Source of the DNA: Bradyrhizobium diazoefficiens USDA 110
GTDB taxonomy: Bacteria; Pseudomonadota; Alphaproteobacteria; Rhizobiales; Xanthobacteraceae
Length of the DNA: 64,000 nt
NCBI RefSeq assembly: GCF_000011365.1
Contig: NC_004463.1
Coordinates: 8,232,001 to 8,296,000, forward strand
Direction of reading: 5' to 3'
Made by a program: the position numbers and the translations under genes
In this document: positions 56,063 to 64,000 of the stretch, one piece after another
Layout of the letters: each line of letters opens with the position of its first letter
Position numbering within the stretch: the first letter of the stretch is position 1
The notes under the pieces: model-generated
Database searches by the model: none
What the model saw: the letters and a program-made list of their open reading frames with translations, nothing else
What the model was told of the DNA's origin: nothing

Positions 56063-56416
56063 GCCAATCGCGAGGTCGGCTTCTGGCCCATCAGCGAAGT
56101 GGTAGCACGCCTCATTGAGGTCCGTTCAATGGGGCATAGCGGACTGAGCTTGCTCACGTTGAGTTTTTCGCGTTTTGACCCCAAAGAAGGCACGGCATCG
56201 GGCCGGGCAGATGTCGGCCTCGACCCGCTTCGGACATCGCGGTTTGGCAAACAGGGCAGTAAGACTCCCGGGCGCATCACGAGGCAATATGAGGCGGCGG
56301 GAGTTCATCGGGCTGGTTGGTGGTGCAGCTGCTTCGTCGGTTGTGGCGCAAGCAAACTTTTTCCGCTTTAGCGGGCGCTAAGCGGGATGGGCAAGTAATC
56401 TTATGCTCGTCGGTTG
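56063..56416. other. remnant-containing intergenic region
   Basis: About 350 bp. The only readable coding trace is the truncated signal-peptide frame at 56289-56381. The rest shows no gene. Confidence 0.35.
56289..56381 (+). pseudogene. truncated start of an ABC substrate-binding protein gene
   Basis: MRRREFIGLVGGAAASSVVA followed by QANFFRFSGR and a stop. MRRREFI-x-L-x-GGAAA is the characteristic Tat-like leader of the ABC_sub_bind family (PF04392) in Bradyrhizobium; the 300-residue body is missing. Confidence 0.5.
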
Positions 56417-56860
56417 CTACTTTTGCTGAACGCGGCTGAGATAATCGACAACAGCGAGGATGCGTTTTCGCACGACGACTTCGGGGCTTTGCTCCGGCCC
56501 GGCCATCTTCCAATAAGACGGATCAACATAGTGAGGCAAGTTGACAATGGGGTTGAATCGTTCCCCCCAAATTGGCATCTCACGAGTGCCGTGAGCAGGA
56601 ATTGTTTTCGATCCATCTATGGTTTCATAGACAGCGTTCGTGGGAAAGACCCCGTTGTTGTTCTTGGCCAACACCGTCAAATCGGGAGGCGGGATCTTGA
56701 GCTGGTCGCTGACCGGTCCTTTGCCCTTTGCATCCGCGCCATGACAACTCGCGCACGAAGACTGAAATTCTGACTTGCCGATGTCGAGGTCTTCAGCCTG
56801 AGCCGCGGCAGCGAAAGCAGCGGTAAGGCCGGCAATTATCAACCAACCACACTTTACCAT
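56417..56860 (-). CDS. exported cytochrome c family protein
   Basis: A 147-aa protein from ATG 56860. The signal peptide MVKCGWLIIAGLTAAFAAAA.. is cleaved near AQA. The heme site is C36-A-S-C39-H40 in SSCASCHGADAKGKGPVSDQ. A Met ligand may be in GTREMPIWGERF. The pattern resembles small cytochromes of c-type oxidoreductase partners. No adjacent oxidase genes; the neighbour on the other strand is an exported protein. Confidence 0.82.
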   Translation of the reverse strand: MVKCGWLIIAGLTAAFAAAAQAEDLDIGKSEFQSSCASCHGADAKGKGPVSDQLKIPPPDLTVLAKNNNGVFPTNAVYETIDGSKTIPAHGTREMPIWGERFNPIVNLPHYVDPSYWKMAGPEQSPEVVVRKRILAVVDYLSRVQQK

Positions 56861-57435
56861 GTCGCGCTCCAACGCTGGCTAGAAAGGCTTTACTACTAGC
56901 CGCTTTGCGCTCCGACAGATTGACGCATATCAAGACTGGCTTCCGGCTTAGGCTTGTGAAGGCTCTGGGAGTGGCATGCTTTCGCCGGCTGATCGGACTT
57001 AAGAGCCCGCGCCCTAGAGTGATGCCGTGCTCGCCGATCTCGCGCTGCTCTGCTACCACCCGCATGGTCTGGGCGCGTCCGCCGTTCGGTCGCTATCGGG
57101 GATAGATCGGACATGGAGCGGATAACCCATGTCGGTCGCAAATGACCCGAATGTATGGTCCGGCCGTGCGTAGCAAGAGGTTCGTCGATCAGGTGGTGTG
57201 GTCTTGCATCAATGTATCCGGCCTTTGATTGGAGCATTTTCTCCGGGCCATCATGGATATCAGCGCGCGTGCGTTCTCATTAGCGGACAGGCCTCGATTG
57301 GGCCATTTGGGTCACCAGTGTTCGCATGCGCCGGGAAGACCGAACCTCCATCTCGTCTCATCCTCTCGCAGACCTCGGCTGGAACCTGTTGATGGGGTTA
57401 CGTCATCGCTTGCTCCTCCTACCTCGCAGTTCCTG
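56861..57435. other. intergenic region left of the IS110-type element
   Basis: About 575 bp with no convincing gene. It contains the phrase cattagcggac at 57278-57288, repeated at 58723-58733 on the other side of the transposase gene. Phrases such as gtcggtcgcaaatgacccg (about 57133) belong to another sequence common in Bradyrhizobium non-coding DNA. Confidence 0.35.
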
Positions 57436-58710
57436 TGTTCGAGCCAGGGGCCGTTCCTTCGTCCCGGCCCGCAGGACGTGCGTCGCGTCGCGCGCACGGG
57501 CGGTCAAGGCCGGCCGTTGCGCTTGGCTTGCGGCTGGCTCCGGCGTTGCCAGGCCGCGCCTTGACCGCGCCGAGCACGGCGCGACGATCAAGCGGGTCGG
57601 ACGCCTGCATCGTTGGTCCTTGTCAGCTCGAAGGCGCGTCCTTTAGCCAGCACCGCCCAGGCGATGCGGGCAAGCTTGTTGGCGAGTGCGATCGCCAGCA
57701 CGTTGTGGTGCAATCGCTTCTTGGCGGCTTCGATCCAGGATCTGAGTCCGTAACGTTCCCAGTTCTTGATCCTGACCAGCACCACCCATGCCGCCTGGAC
57801 GAACAGAACGCGGAGGTAGCGATTGCCGCGCCGTGAGATTTTGCCGAGGATCGTGCGGTCTCCCGTCGAGATCTGCTTGGGCACCAGCCCGAGCCAGGCG
57901 CCGAAGTCACGGCCTTTGGAGAAGACGTCTCCAGTGCCGATCGCGGCCACCATGGCGCTCGAAATGATCGGCCCGATGCCAGGCACCGTCATCAGGCGCG
58001 AACATGCCTGATCTTGACGGGCCAGTGCTTCGATCTCGCCGGAGAGCCTATCGATGCGCTGATCCAGCCGACGCCAGTCGCCTGCCAACTCCTCGATGAC
58101 ACACAACATGCGTGGCGACAGGGCATCGGTGCGCGTCGCAAGGATGGTGGGCAGTTCTGTGCGCAGGAAGCCGATACCCTGGCGCACCGCGATCCCGCGT
58201 TCCAGCATGAAGGCGCGAATCTGGTTGATGATGCCGGTGCGTTGCGACACCAGCCGCTCGCGCACCCGATGCAGCGCCTGCAGATCCAGTTGCTCCGCGG
58301 TCTTGGTCGCCACGAACTTCATCGTCGGGCGCTGCACGGCTTCGGCAATCGCTTCGGCGTCATTGAAGTCGTTCTTCGGTCCTTTGCTATAAGGGCGGAC
58401 ATATTTGGCCGGCATCAACCTGGCATCGTGACCTAACGATGCGAGTTTGCGGCTCAAATGATGTGCGCCGACGCAGGCTTCCATGCCGATCAGGCAAGGC
58501 GGCATATTGGCGAGCCGCGCCTCGACCTGGCCACGCGACCACTTTTGCCGCAGCACGACGGTGCCGCGCGTATCGTGGCCCACGACGTGGAACGAGTTTT
58601 TGCCGATATCGATGCCGATCACGGCGATCGCGGTACTGGGTGTCTGGGACATGGCGTGCTCCTTGTCTTGGCGCCCCTGGCCAGCTTATCGCTGGCGGGG
58701 CAGGAGCACG
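57436..58710 (-). mobile_element. IS110-family element, IS1111-like organisation (ends approximate)
   Basis: It contains an intact transposase. A 9-bp inverted pair gccaggggc (57443-57451) and gcccctggc (58673-58681) may be the subterminal repeats typical of IS1111-type elements. Non-coding DNA is short upstream of the gene (under 100 bp) and longer downstream (about 150 bp or more), the arrangement in which IS1111-type elements carry their guide (bridge) RNA. True ends were not determined. Confidence 0.55.
57588..58652 (-). CDS. IS110 family transposase
   Basis: A 354-aa DEDD recombinase. The N-terminal RuvC-like domain has IGIDIGKNSFHVVGHDTRG, IGMEACVGAHHLSRKLASLG and PYSKGPKNDFNDAEAIAEAV. 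The C-terminal transposase_20 part has LMTVPGIGPIISSAMVAAIG, GAWLGLVPKQISTGDRTILG and KISRRGNRYLRVLFVQAA, including the conserved catalytic serine region. Full length, no interruption. Confidence 0.92.
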   Translation of the reverse strand: MSQTPSTAIAVIGIDIGKNSFHVVGHDTRGTVVLRQKWSRGQVEARLANMPPCLIGMEACVGAHHLSRKLASLGHDARLMPAKYVRPYSKGPKNDFNDAEAIAEAVQRPTMKFVATKTAEQLDLQALHRVRERLVSQRTGIINQIRAFMLERGIAVRQGIGFLRTELPTILATRTDALSPRMLCVIEELAGDWRRLDQRIDRLSGEIEALARQDQACSRLMTVPGIGPIISSAMVAAIGTGDVFSKGRDFGAWLGLVPKQISTGDRTILGKISRRGNRYLRVLFVQAAWVVLVRIKNWERYGLRSWIEAAKKRLHHNVLAIALANKLARIAWAVLAKGRAFELTRTNDAGVRPA

Positions 58711-58747
58711 GCCGGACCATCCCATTAGCGGACTCTCGCATCGGCTA

Positions 58748-59671
58748 CTAGTCAGCTTCAACGTAGCGAATGATGCTCTGATTTTGAACGTTTGCAACCA
58801 ATTCATCCGCGCGGGACAAAAGACGGCGGAGCAGGGGCGACGGATTAGTCCGATTGTATCCCAGCGCCAGATCGACCGTCGGCGTGCCGCCCTCGAGCGC
58901 TCTGGCGACGACGTTCGGTGCAAGCATGTTCTGCGCATAGAGCGGGACGAGGCTAATTCCGCCTGTGGAAGCCACGAGCGACATGGCCGATGATATGTTT
59001 TCGCCTTCATACTTCGCCTTGAGGGTAATGCCGACCCGAGATGCGTAATTATGTATGACCTCTTGCAAGACCGGCGATGTTCTTGCCGAGCTGACATAGA
59101 TCTCGCGGGCGAGATCCTGCGGACGAATCTTCTTCCGTGATGCCAAGCGGTGTTCGGCCGGCAGCACGGCAATCAAGGGCTCCTTCGCCAATATCTTGAA
59201 GACGACGCCCTCGTTGTCTTTCTCCGGACGAAGGAAAGCGATGTCCAGCTTTCCCCGCATCAATGCCAGTGCGAGTTCTGGCGAAGATTGCGTGCTGAGC
59301 GTCACGTCGACATCGGGGGCTTCCTCGCGGAGGATGCGCAGCAACTGGGGGAGCCACATCACCTCCAGCCCGACGAGAAAGCCCATCGAGAGGACGGGCC
59401 TTTGCGGTTGCGCCGTCTGCCGGGCCCCTTCCGTTGCGGCCTCGACCTGCAGCAGCGCCAGCCGCGCATGATCGAGAAACACGCGTCCGGCAGCGGTCAG
59501 CGTCACGCCGCGCGCCTGGCGCTCCAATAACTGGACGCCGACTTCGGCTTCCAGATCGCGAATTTGCCGGCTCAAGGACGGCTGGGAGGTGTTCAGTCGC
59601 CGTTCGGCGGCGTTCAGCAGGCTGCCTTCTTCAGCGACGGCAACGAAATAGCGCAGGTGCCGGAGCTCCAT
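58748..59671 (-). CDS. LysR family transcriptional regulator
   Basis: A 307-aa protein from ATG 59671, with GAGGGA upstream. N-terminal winged HTH: MELRHLRYFVAVAEEGSLLN, then AERRLNTSQPSLSRQIRDLE. The effector-binding domain is of the periplasmic-binding type (VLSMGFLVGLEVMWLPQLLR; GKLDIAFLRPEKDNEGVVFK; LVASTGGISLVPLYAQ). It is divergent from the haloperoxidase-like gene and may control it. Its stop TAG abuts the IS110 region. Confidence 0.93.
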   Translation of the reverse strand: MELRHLRYFVAVAEEGSLLNAAERRLNTSQPSLSRQIRDLEAEVGVQLLERQARGVTLTAAGRVFLDHARLALLQVEAATEGARQTAQPQRPVLSMGFLVGLEVMWLPQLLRILREEAPDVDVTLSTQSSPELALALMRGKLDIAFLRPEKDNEGVVFKILAKEPLIAVLPAEHRLASRKKIRPQDLAREIYVSSARTSPVLQEVIHNYASRVGITLKAKYEGENISSAMSLVASTGGISLVPLYAQNMLAPNVVARALEGGTPTVDLALGYNRTNPSPLLRRLLSRADELVANVQNQSIIRYVEAD

Positions 59672-60156
59672 GATCCCTCGTATATCTTCCAGGCATAGCT
59701 CGAAGCCTACAAGGTCTTGGTCAGGAGCCAAAGGGGGATTTACCGTTTCGCAGTCTTCAACCAAAAAAAGGACAACGAACAATGTCTTCGCCGAAGCATA
59801 GTATCGTCTTCAGCAAAGTGATCCCAGCACTCCAGGCCGATAGGAACGGCGTGATCGCAATTCAGTACGGCCTCGACAATTCTGCAGCGCGATCGAGAGT
59901 GGCGTCCCTCATTTAGCGGGAAACGCGCGCGAATGCGCAGGAGCGACGAATAGCGCCGCGCCGGATCCGGCGATAACGCGTCGGCGATCGGGTGTTGGCA
60001 CGACAAGGGCTTGCCGGCGAGGCCGCTGAACATCGTGTCTTTTGGAAAGCCAGGGGGCGCGATCTGTGGCCTGATCAGCTTGCGCCTGCCTGCTTTTTTA
60101 GACCCCCGTCCGCAAACTTTTCAACAAAGATCTAACAGCGCAGATGGAGCGACTCG
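59672..60156. other. divergent intergenic region between LysR and hydrolase genes
   Basis: 485 bp. It should contain the promoters and LysR operator. A minus-strand frame (59740-60033) is open but has no protein character. The 60 bp before the hydrolase ATG are AT-rich (ctttttt, tttcaacaaagatc). Confidence 0.4.
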
Positions 60157-60975
60157 ATGTCGACGATCACGACTACAGACGGCGTAAGCATCTTCTACAA
60201 GGATTGGGGATCAGGTCAGCCGATCGTGTTCAGCCACGGCTGGCCGCTGACAGCGGACGACTGGGATGCCCAGATGATGTTCTTCCTTCATCACGGGTAT
60301 CGTGTGATCGCCCACGACCGGCGCGGCCACGGCCGGTCCGACCAGCCCGGCACCGGCAACGACATGGACCACTGGGTTGCCGACCTCGCGGCCCTGACTG
60401 AACACCTCAACCTGCGCGACGCGATACATATCGGGCATTCGACAGGTTGCGGTGAGGTCGCTCGCTATGTTGCTCGCCACCCGGCGCGCGTCGCGAAGGC
60501 CGTACTGGTCGCTTCACTGACGCCGAACATGTACCGGAGCGAGGACAATCCGTCCGGTCAACCGCCGGAGTGGTTCGAAGCGATCCGGGCAGGTATGTTG
60601 GGTAACCGGTCGGAGTTCTACCGTTTCGTCCCTGAGAATCCGTTCTACGGCTACAATCTCGACGGAGCCAAGCCTTCGGAGGCCATCATCGCCAACTGGT
60701 GGCGCCAAGGCATGGCCGGTGGTGCCCTCGCTCACTATACGACTGTCGACTCTTGGCTCGAAGACTATACCGAGGATCTCAAGAAGATCACCGTGCCGGT
60801 GCTGGTGATGCATGGCGAGGCGGATCAAGTCGTCCCATTCGCAAGTACCGTGCCGCGTGCGGTCAACCTGCTTAAGAACGGGTCGCTGAAAACTTATCCA
60901 GGCTACCCCCATGGCATGCTCACCACACATGCGGATGTCCTCAACCCCGACCTGCTCTCGTTCATCAGGACTTGA
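60157..60975 (+). CDS. alpha/beta hydrolase, cofactor-free haloperoxidase/arylesterase-like
   Basis: A 272-aa protein. The perhydrolase/chloroperoxidase profile is clear: DGVSIFYKDWGSGQPIVFSH, GHGRSDQPGTGNDMDHW, nucleophile S95 in IGHSTGCGEVARYVAR, D223 in GEADQVVPF and H252 in YPGYPHGML. The common form is GHSTGGGE, so Cys98 is a variant next to the catalytic Ser. Such enzymes hydrolyse esters and make peracids. It is probably regulated by the divergent LysR protein. Confidence 0.88.
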   Translation: MSTITTTDGVSIFYKDWGSGQPIVFSHGWPLTADDWDAQMMFFLHHGYRVIAHDRRGHGRSDQPGTGNDMDHWVADLAALTEHLNLRDAIHIGHSTGCGEVARYVARHPARVAKAVLVASLTPNMYRSEDNPSGQPPEWFEAIRAGMLGNRSEFYRFVPENPFYGYNLDGAKPSEAIIANWWRQGMAGGALAHYTTVDSWLEDYTEDLKKITVPVLVMHGEADQVVPFASTVPRAVNLLKNGSLKTYPGYPHGMLTTHADVLNPDLLSFIRT

Positions 60976-61171
60976 CGACATCGCTCATCCATCATCGCCT
61001 CCCGCGCGAAGGAGATGCCGTTTGCAAGGCGGCCTCTCCTTCCAGTTCAAGAGATGGTGTGCAACGGCCGCCTTTGGCCCAACGCGGAAGTCCCGCGACG
61101 TCCGCTTTCGCGCCGCTATCGGGGGCATAGCGGACGTCTAACGGCGTCCCGATTAATGAGTACGCGCGCTA

Positions 61172-62356
61172 GTCATCTGGAACGCAAGTTCGTGACATTA
61201 GTTGATCGCTCGAATCTCTAGGGAGGAGAGCGCTCGTGGCGAATGCAGGTGTGAAAGGCCGGCCGATCGCGCCGTTGGTGCTGAGTCCGCAGGAGCGGGC
61301 GTACTTGGAGAGGCAAGTTCGTCGTCATCGTGTGGCCTGATCGCTATCTGAGCGGTGCCGCACGATCCTGCGGTGTGCAGATGGTCTGCCAAGCAAGTCT
61401 GTGGCTGCCGAACTTGGCATCCATGAACACACCGTTGGCAAGTGGCGCCGCCGATTCTTGAAGGATCGCTGTGATGGCCTGCTTGACGAAGCCCGCCCTG
61501 GCCGCCCTCGAACCATCGACGACGATCAGGTTGCTGAGGTAATCGAGCGGACATTGCGTACGACACCGCCCGACGCGACGCACTGGTCGATCCGCTCGAT
61601 GGCTGCGGAAACTGGCTTTTCTCACACCACGATCCGCCGAATGTGGACGGCGTTCGGCTTGCAGCCGCACCGCAGCCAGACATTTAAACTGTCGAGCGAT
61701 CCGCTATTCGTCGACAAGGTGCGCGATATTGTCGGGCTTTACCTGTCCCCACCGAACCGAGCCATTGTCCTCAGTGTCGATGAGAAAAGCCAGATCCAGG
61801 CACTCGATCGCGAGCAGCCGGTCTTGCCGATGATGCCTGGGGTGCCGGAACGTCGCACGCACAGCTATGTGCGGCATGGTACGACCACGCTGTTTGCAGC
61901 ACTCGATGTCGCTTCCGGCTTTGTCATTGGCAAATGCTACAAGCGCCATCGGGCGGTCGAGTTCTTGAAGTTCCTCAAAGAGATCGACGCTCAAATCCCT
62001 GAGGGGCTCGCTGTCCATATCGTCATGGACAACTACGCCACCCACAAGACACCCAAGATCAAAGCGTGGCTCGCTCGCCGGCCGCACTATCATGTCCACT
62101 TTACGCCGACTTCAGCGTCATGGATCAATCAGGTCGAGCGTTGGTTCGCCGAGCTCACCAGAAAGCAGATCCAGCGAGGTGTCCACACCTCCGTCAAGCA
62201 GCTCGAGGTCGACATCCGCAGCTTCATCGACGTGCACAACAATAACCCGAAGCCCTTCAAATGGACCAAGTCCGCAGACCAGATCTTGGCTTCCGTCAAA
62301 CGCTTCTGCCACAAAGCCCAGCAGACTTTATGTGGCGAACTTTAGATTCACGTGAC
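61172..62356 (+). mobile_element. IS630-family insertion sequence with broken transposase
   Basis: A 1185-bp element bounded by TA (61170-61171 and 62357-62358). The ends read GTCA.. ..TGAC with partial inverted similarity over about 24 bp (ctagtcatctggaacgcaag against ctagtcacgtgaatctaaag). The pre-insertion target reads CTAG and is the stop codon of the minus-strand gene to the right. Confidence 0.8.
61236..62345 (+). pseudogene. IS630 family transposase gene with in-frame nonsense codon
   Basis: The frame from GTG 61236, with GGGAGGAGAG upstream, reads ANAGVKGRPIAPLVLSPQER then RHRVA and meets TGA at 61338-61340. It continues in the same frame SLSERCRTILRCADGLPSKS to a normal IS630 transposase: HTH VAAELGIHEHTVGKWRRRFL, Asp in LSVDEKSQIQ, Asp in IVMDNYATHKTP and Glu in SWINQVERWFAE. 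One C-to-T change (CGA to TGA) explains the break. Reinitiation at ATG 61401 would lose the first helices of the HTH region. It differs clearly from the IS630 at 53 kb. Confidence 0.8.
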
Positions 62357-63006
62357 TAGTTCAGCGCACCGTATGTCAGGTCGTCGAATACGGTGACACT
62401 GTCGGCCTTGGTCCACAAGCCGATCATGCCGGCGTCCCTGATCGATTCGTCCTCGACCTCGAACATCGGCTTGCCGTCATACATTACCCTGAACAGCTTT
62501 CCCGCGAATTCGCAGCGTAGGGAATGCCATTGACCTGATGGCACCGATACCTTGACGCCATAGCCACCTTTCCGGCCGACGATATCGAGCGCGCTGCGAA
62601 CACCTTTGATCGTCTTGTAGAGCACGACATTGTCTTCAAGCGCGTTGGCCCGCACGACATAGTAATTGTCGGCATCCTTTGCGCGCCAGACAATACCGGC
62701 CGCACGATCCTCGGAGCCTGCGATCGCCTTGAACTTGACCTCGACGAACCCGTTCAGGATGCTGGTGCCGTTCCTGAGCGCCACTGGAAACGTCGCCTGA
62801 CCGGATTGTTTCAGGACGTTCGGCTTGCTTGGCGCCGTCGACTCCGCCTCGACCGTCCATTTTGGCTGGCCGCGACCCGTCTTCGTCAGAGTCCAACCTT
62901 CGGGCGCTGCGCCGGTTGCTGCGTTGTCAAAATTTACCGTTTCTGCCATCGCGTTTCCTTCCACCGACAATAGGAACAACGCCGCCCCCAAGAGCGCTAC
63001 GCTCAT
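62356..63006 (-). CDS. exported DUF1080-like (concanavalin-type jelly-roll) protein
   Basis: A 216-aa protein from ATG 63006; GTG 63015 is an alternative. The signal peptide MSVALLGAALFLLSVEGNAM to AMA precedes a beta-sandwich: VNFDNAATGAAPEGWTLTKT, NGFVEVKFKAIAGSEDRAAG, IVWRAKDADNYYVVRANALE and GQWHSLRCEFAGKLFRVMYD with MIGLWTKADSVTVFDDL. This resembles 3-keto-disaccharide hydrolase/LamG-type domains that bind or cut sugars. Its TAG stop carries the TA target of the IS630 element. It lies 14 bp after the SOD gene, so the two may be co-transcribed. Confidence 0.78.
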   Translation of the reverse strand: MSVALLGAALFLLSVEGNAMAETVNFDNAATGAAPEGWTLTKTGRGQPKWTVEAESTAPSKPNVLKQSGQATFPVALRNGTSILNGFVEVKFKAIAGSEDRAAGIVWRAKDADNYYVVRANALEDNVVLYKTIKGVRSALDIVGRKGGYGVKVSVPSGQWHSLRCEFAGKLFRVMYDGKPMFEVEDESIRDAGMIGLWTKADSVTVFDDLTYGALN

Positions 63007-63020
63007 TCTTCGCACGACGT

Positions 63021-63740
63021 CTAAGCTTCCCGCCTGTATTGATCGTAGAGTGTCGCAGCGTTGTCCCATTTGATCGCTTCCATGTAGATGTCGACATACT
63101 TCGCGGCCGCGGCGCCGTAATCCATGTGATAGGCGTGCTCATACATGTCGAGCACCAGCACGGGGCGTCCGCCGGCCAGCGTCGTCGTGTGGTCGGCGGC
63201 CCACTGATTGACCAGCCGCTTGTCGCGCGGTGAGTAGGAAAGAATCACCCAGCCGGAGCCGCCGCCTTCGGCCTTGCCCATGGCGGAGAACTCCGCGCGC
63301 CACCGCTCCATGCTGCCGAAATCGCGCGCGATCGCCTCGGCAAGTGCTGTGCTCGGCTTGCCGGCACCGCCGAGCCCGTCGAAATAGATTTCATGGAGGA
63401 TCATCGAGTTTGACGCGACGAGCTCCTCGCGCTTCAGGCCGTTGATGACGAAGTTCGGAGCTTTCGCGAAGTCGAGCTCGGCGAGTTGCGTTCCGATCGC
63501 GTTCAGTCGCTTTACGGCGCCGACATAGTTGTTCTCGTAGTGACTGACGAGCACCTTCTCCGAGATGCCGGCAATGGATTTCGGATCGAACGGCATCGGC
63601 TTGGACTGGTATGTCATTGGCTTGGCTCCTGTTGGCTGATTGGCTTGCGCAAGGGCTTGCGTCCCCGCGAGTAGTGCGGTCGACGCCGCGGCGGCCCCCA
63701 CGCCCCTGATGAAGTCTCGGCGGTCGGTATTCGTGGTCAT
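63021..63740 (-). CDS. Tat-exported Fe/Mn-type superoxide dismutase
   Basis: A 239-aa protein from ATG 63740. The Tat signal is DRRDFIRGVGAAAASTALLA to ALAQA. All four metal ligands are present: H67 (VSHYENNY), H116 (ILHEIYFDGLGG), D198 and H202 (LDMYEHAYHMDY). The usual HHxxY pair after the first ligand is ENNY, and the Gln that tunes Fe-SOD (NNAAQVWNH) is replaced (ASNSMILH), so this is a divergent subgroup. It protects the periplasm from superoxide, by inference. It is followed by the jelly-roll protein gene. Confidence 0.88.
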   Translation of the reverse strand: MTTNTDRRDFIRGVGAAAASTALLAGTQALAQANQPTGAKPMTYQSKPMPFDPKSIAGISEKVLVSHYENNYVGAVKRLNAIGTQLAELDFAKAPNFVINGLKREELVASNSMILHEIYFDGLGGAGKPSTALAEAIARDFGSMERWRAEFSAMGKAEGGGSGWVILSYSPRDKRLVNQWAADHTTTLAGGRPVLVLDMYEHAYHMDYGAAAAKYVDIYMEAIKWDNAATLYDQYRREA

Positions 63741-64000
63741 GAAGTCCTCCACTTGATCGTCGTCCCCAACGTCCCCCGCGTACTCGCTAGCTCTTGGTGC
63801 TCGCCGTCTTGTCGCGTGCGCAAATAGACCGCGCGGTCCTCGTCGATACGGACATCGACGAGGCCGGCGCGCTGGCGGCACCAATTGACGGGACAATTTC
63901 TGTGATGAGATCGAGATGAAAGCAGACATGCAGCGTCCTTGGTGACCAGGACGCGATACTTGGGCATGTCGCCTCGCGGGGAGATCGCAGATCCCCGTGC
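63741..64000. other. region at the right window edge
   Basis: 260 bp upstream of the SOD gene. A minus-strand frame from 63967 (MPKYRVLVTKDAACLLSSRS) stays open to 63737 and overlaps the SOD start by 4 bp. Its second half reads DVRIDEDRAVYLRTRQDGE, which is somewhat protein-like, so a small upstream gene is possible but not supported by any family. Confidence 0.3.

Noticed and set aside
59740..60033. 97-codon minus-strand frame between LysR and hydrolase
   Set aside because: No ribosome-binding site and mixed composition; more likely regulatory DNA.
53048..62356. Two IS630 elements as copies flanking a composite transposon
   Set aside because: Their ends and transposases differ clearly, so they are separate elements and cannot act as paired ends.

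Overview
This window looks like chromosomal DNA of a Bradyrhizobium-type alphaproteobacterium. The reasons are high GC, GTG and TTG starts, many short overlapping operons, close matches to remembered Bradyrhizobium and Rhodopseudomonas families (DUF6101, DUF2093, DUF4170, DUF2076, a fluoroacetate-dehalogenase-like enzyme), a CIRCE-controlled groESL pair, and several families of palindromic intergenic repeats typical of that group. All identifications rest on reading the sequence; no search was run. I saw no rRNA, tRNA or CRISPR array.

Layout. 1-3.5 kb: the end of a basic low-complexity protein gene, tadA, a haloacid or fluoroacetate dehalogenase-like hydrolase, and purD. 3.8-8.0 kb: an AT-richer accessory island. 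It has a small HTH gene, a protein joining a possible HEPN RNase motif to an LprI-like domain, a pair of overlapping membrane-protein genes, a truncated gene remnant and a frameshifted membrane gene. Three clusters of one inverted-repeat family (core ATTACGGTGACAGTGCACT) punctuate its first part. 8.2-15.9 kb: a wHTH/membrane pair, two exported hydrolases, xseA and several small genes. 16.2-21.7 kb: a tightly overlapping minus-strand operon (PmbA-like protein, inositol-phosphatase family, DUF4170, LPLAT, waaA, lpxK) centred on lipid A/Kdo assembly. 22-27.5 kb: DUF6101, ubiA, rsmE, hisZ-hisG. 27.5-33 kb: a glycosyltransferase/deacetylase pair, an L,D-transpeptidase, a CheZ-like phosphatase and a lipoprotein.

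33.2-35.5 kb: groES-groEL behind a CIRCE element. 35.7-46 kb: exported proteins, lactate permease, an SbmA/BacA-like ABC exporter, a porin, a histone-H1-like protein, and glcF-glcE. 46-52 kb: a Tat-exported ABM protein gene lying between glcE and glcD, a c550-type cytochrome, hydrolases, a TPR protein and rpmJ, which encodes L36. Lactate permease and glycolate oxidase (glcDEF) together suggest use of short hydroxy acids.

53-64 kb is a mobile-element-rich stretch. Two different IS630-type elements each sit exactly in the TA of a neighbouring gene's TAG stop codon (target CTAG) and rebuild that stop. An IS110/IS1111-type element lies beside a LysR gene. Between them are exported redox proteins (cytochrome c, Tat-exported Fe/Mn SOD), a haloperoxidase-like hydrolase and gene fragments. 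The most interesting signals are the HEPN-LprI gene in the repeat-bounded island, the dehalogenase with a complete FAcD active site, and the stop-codon-targeted IS630 insertions.
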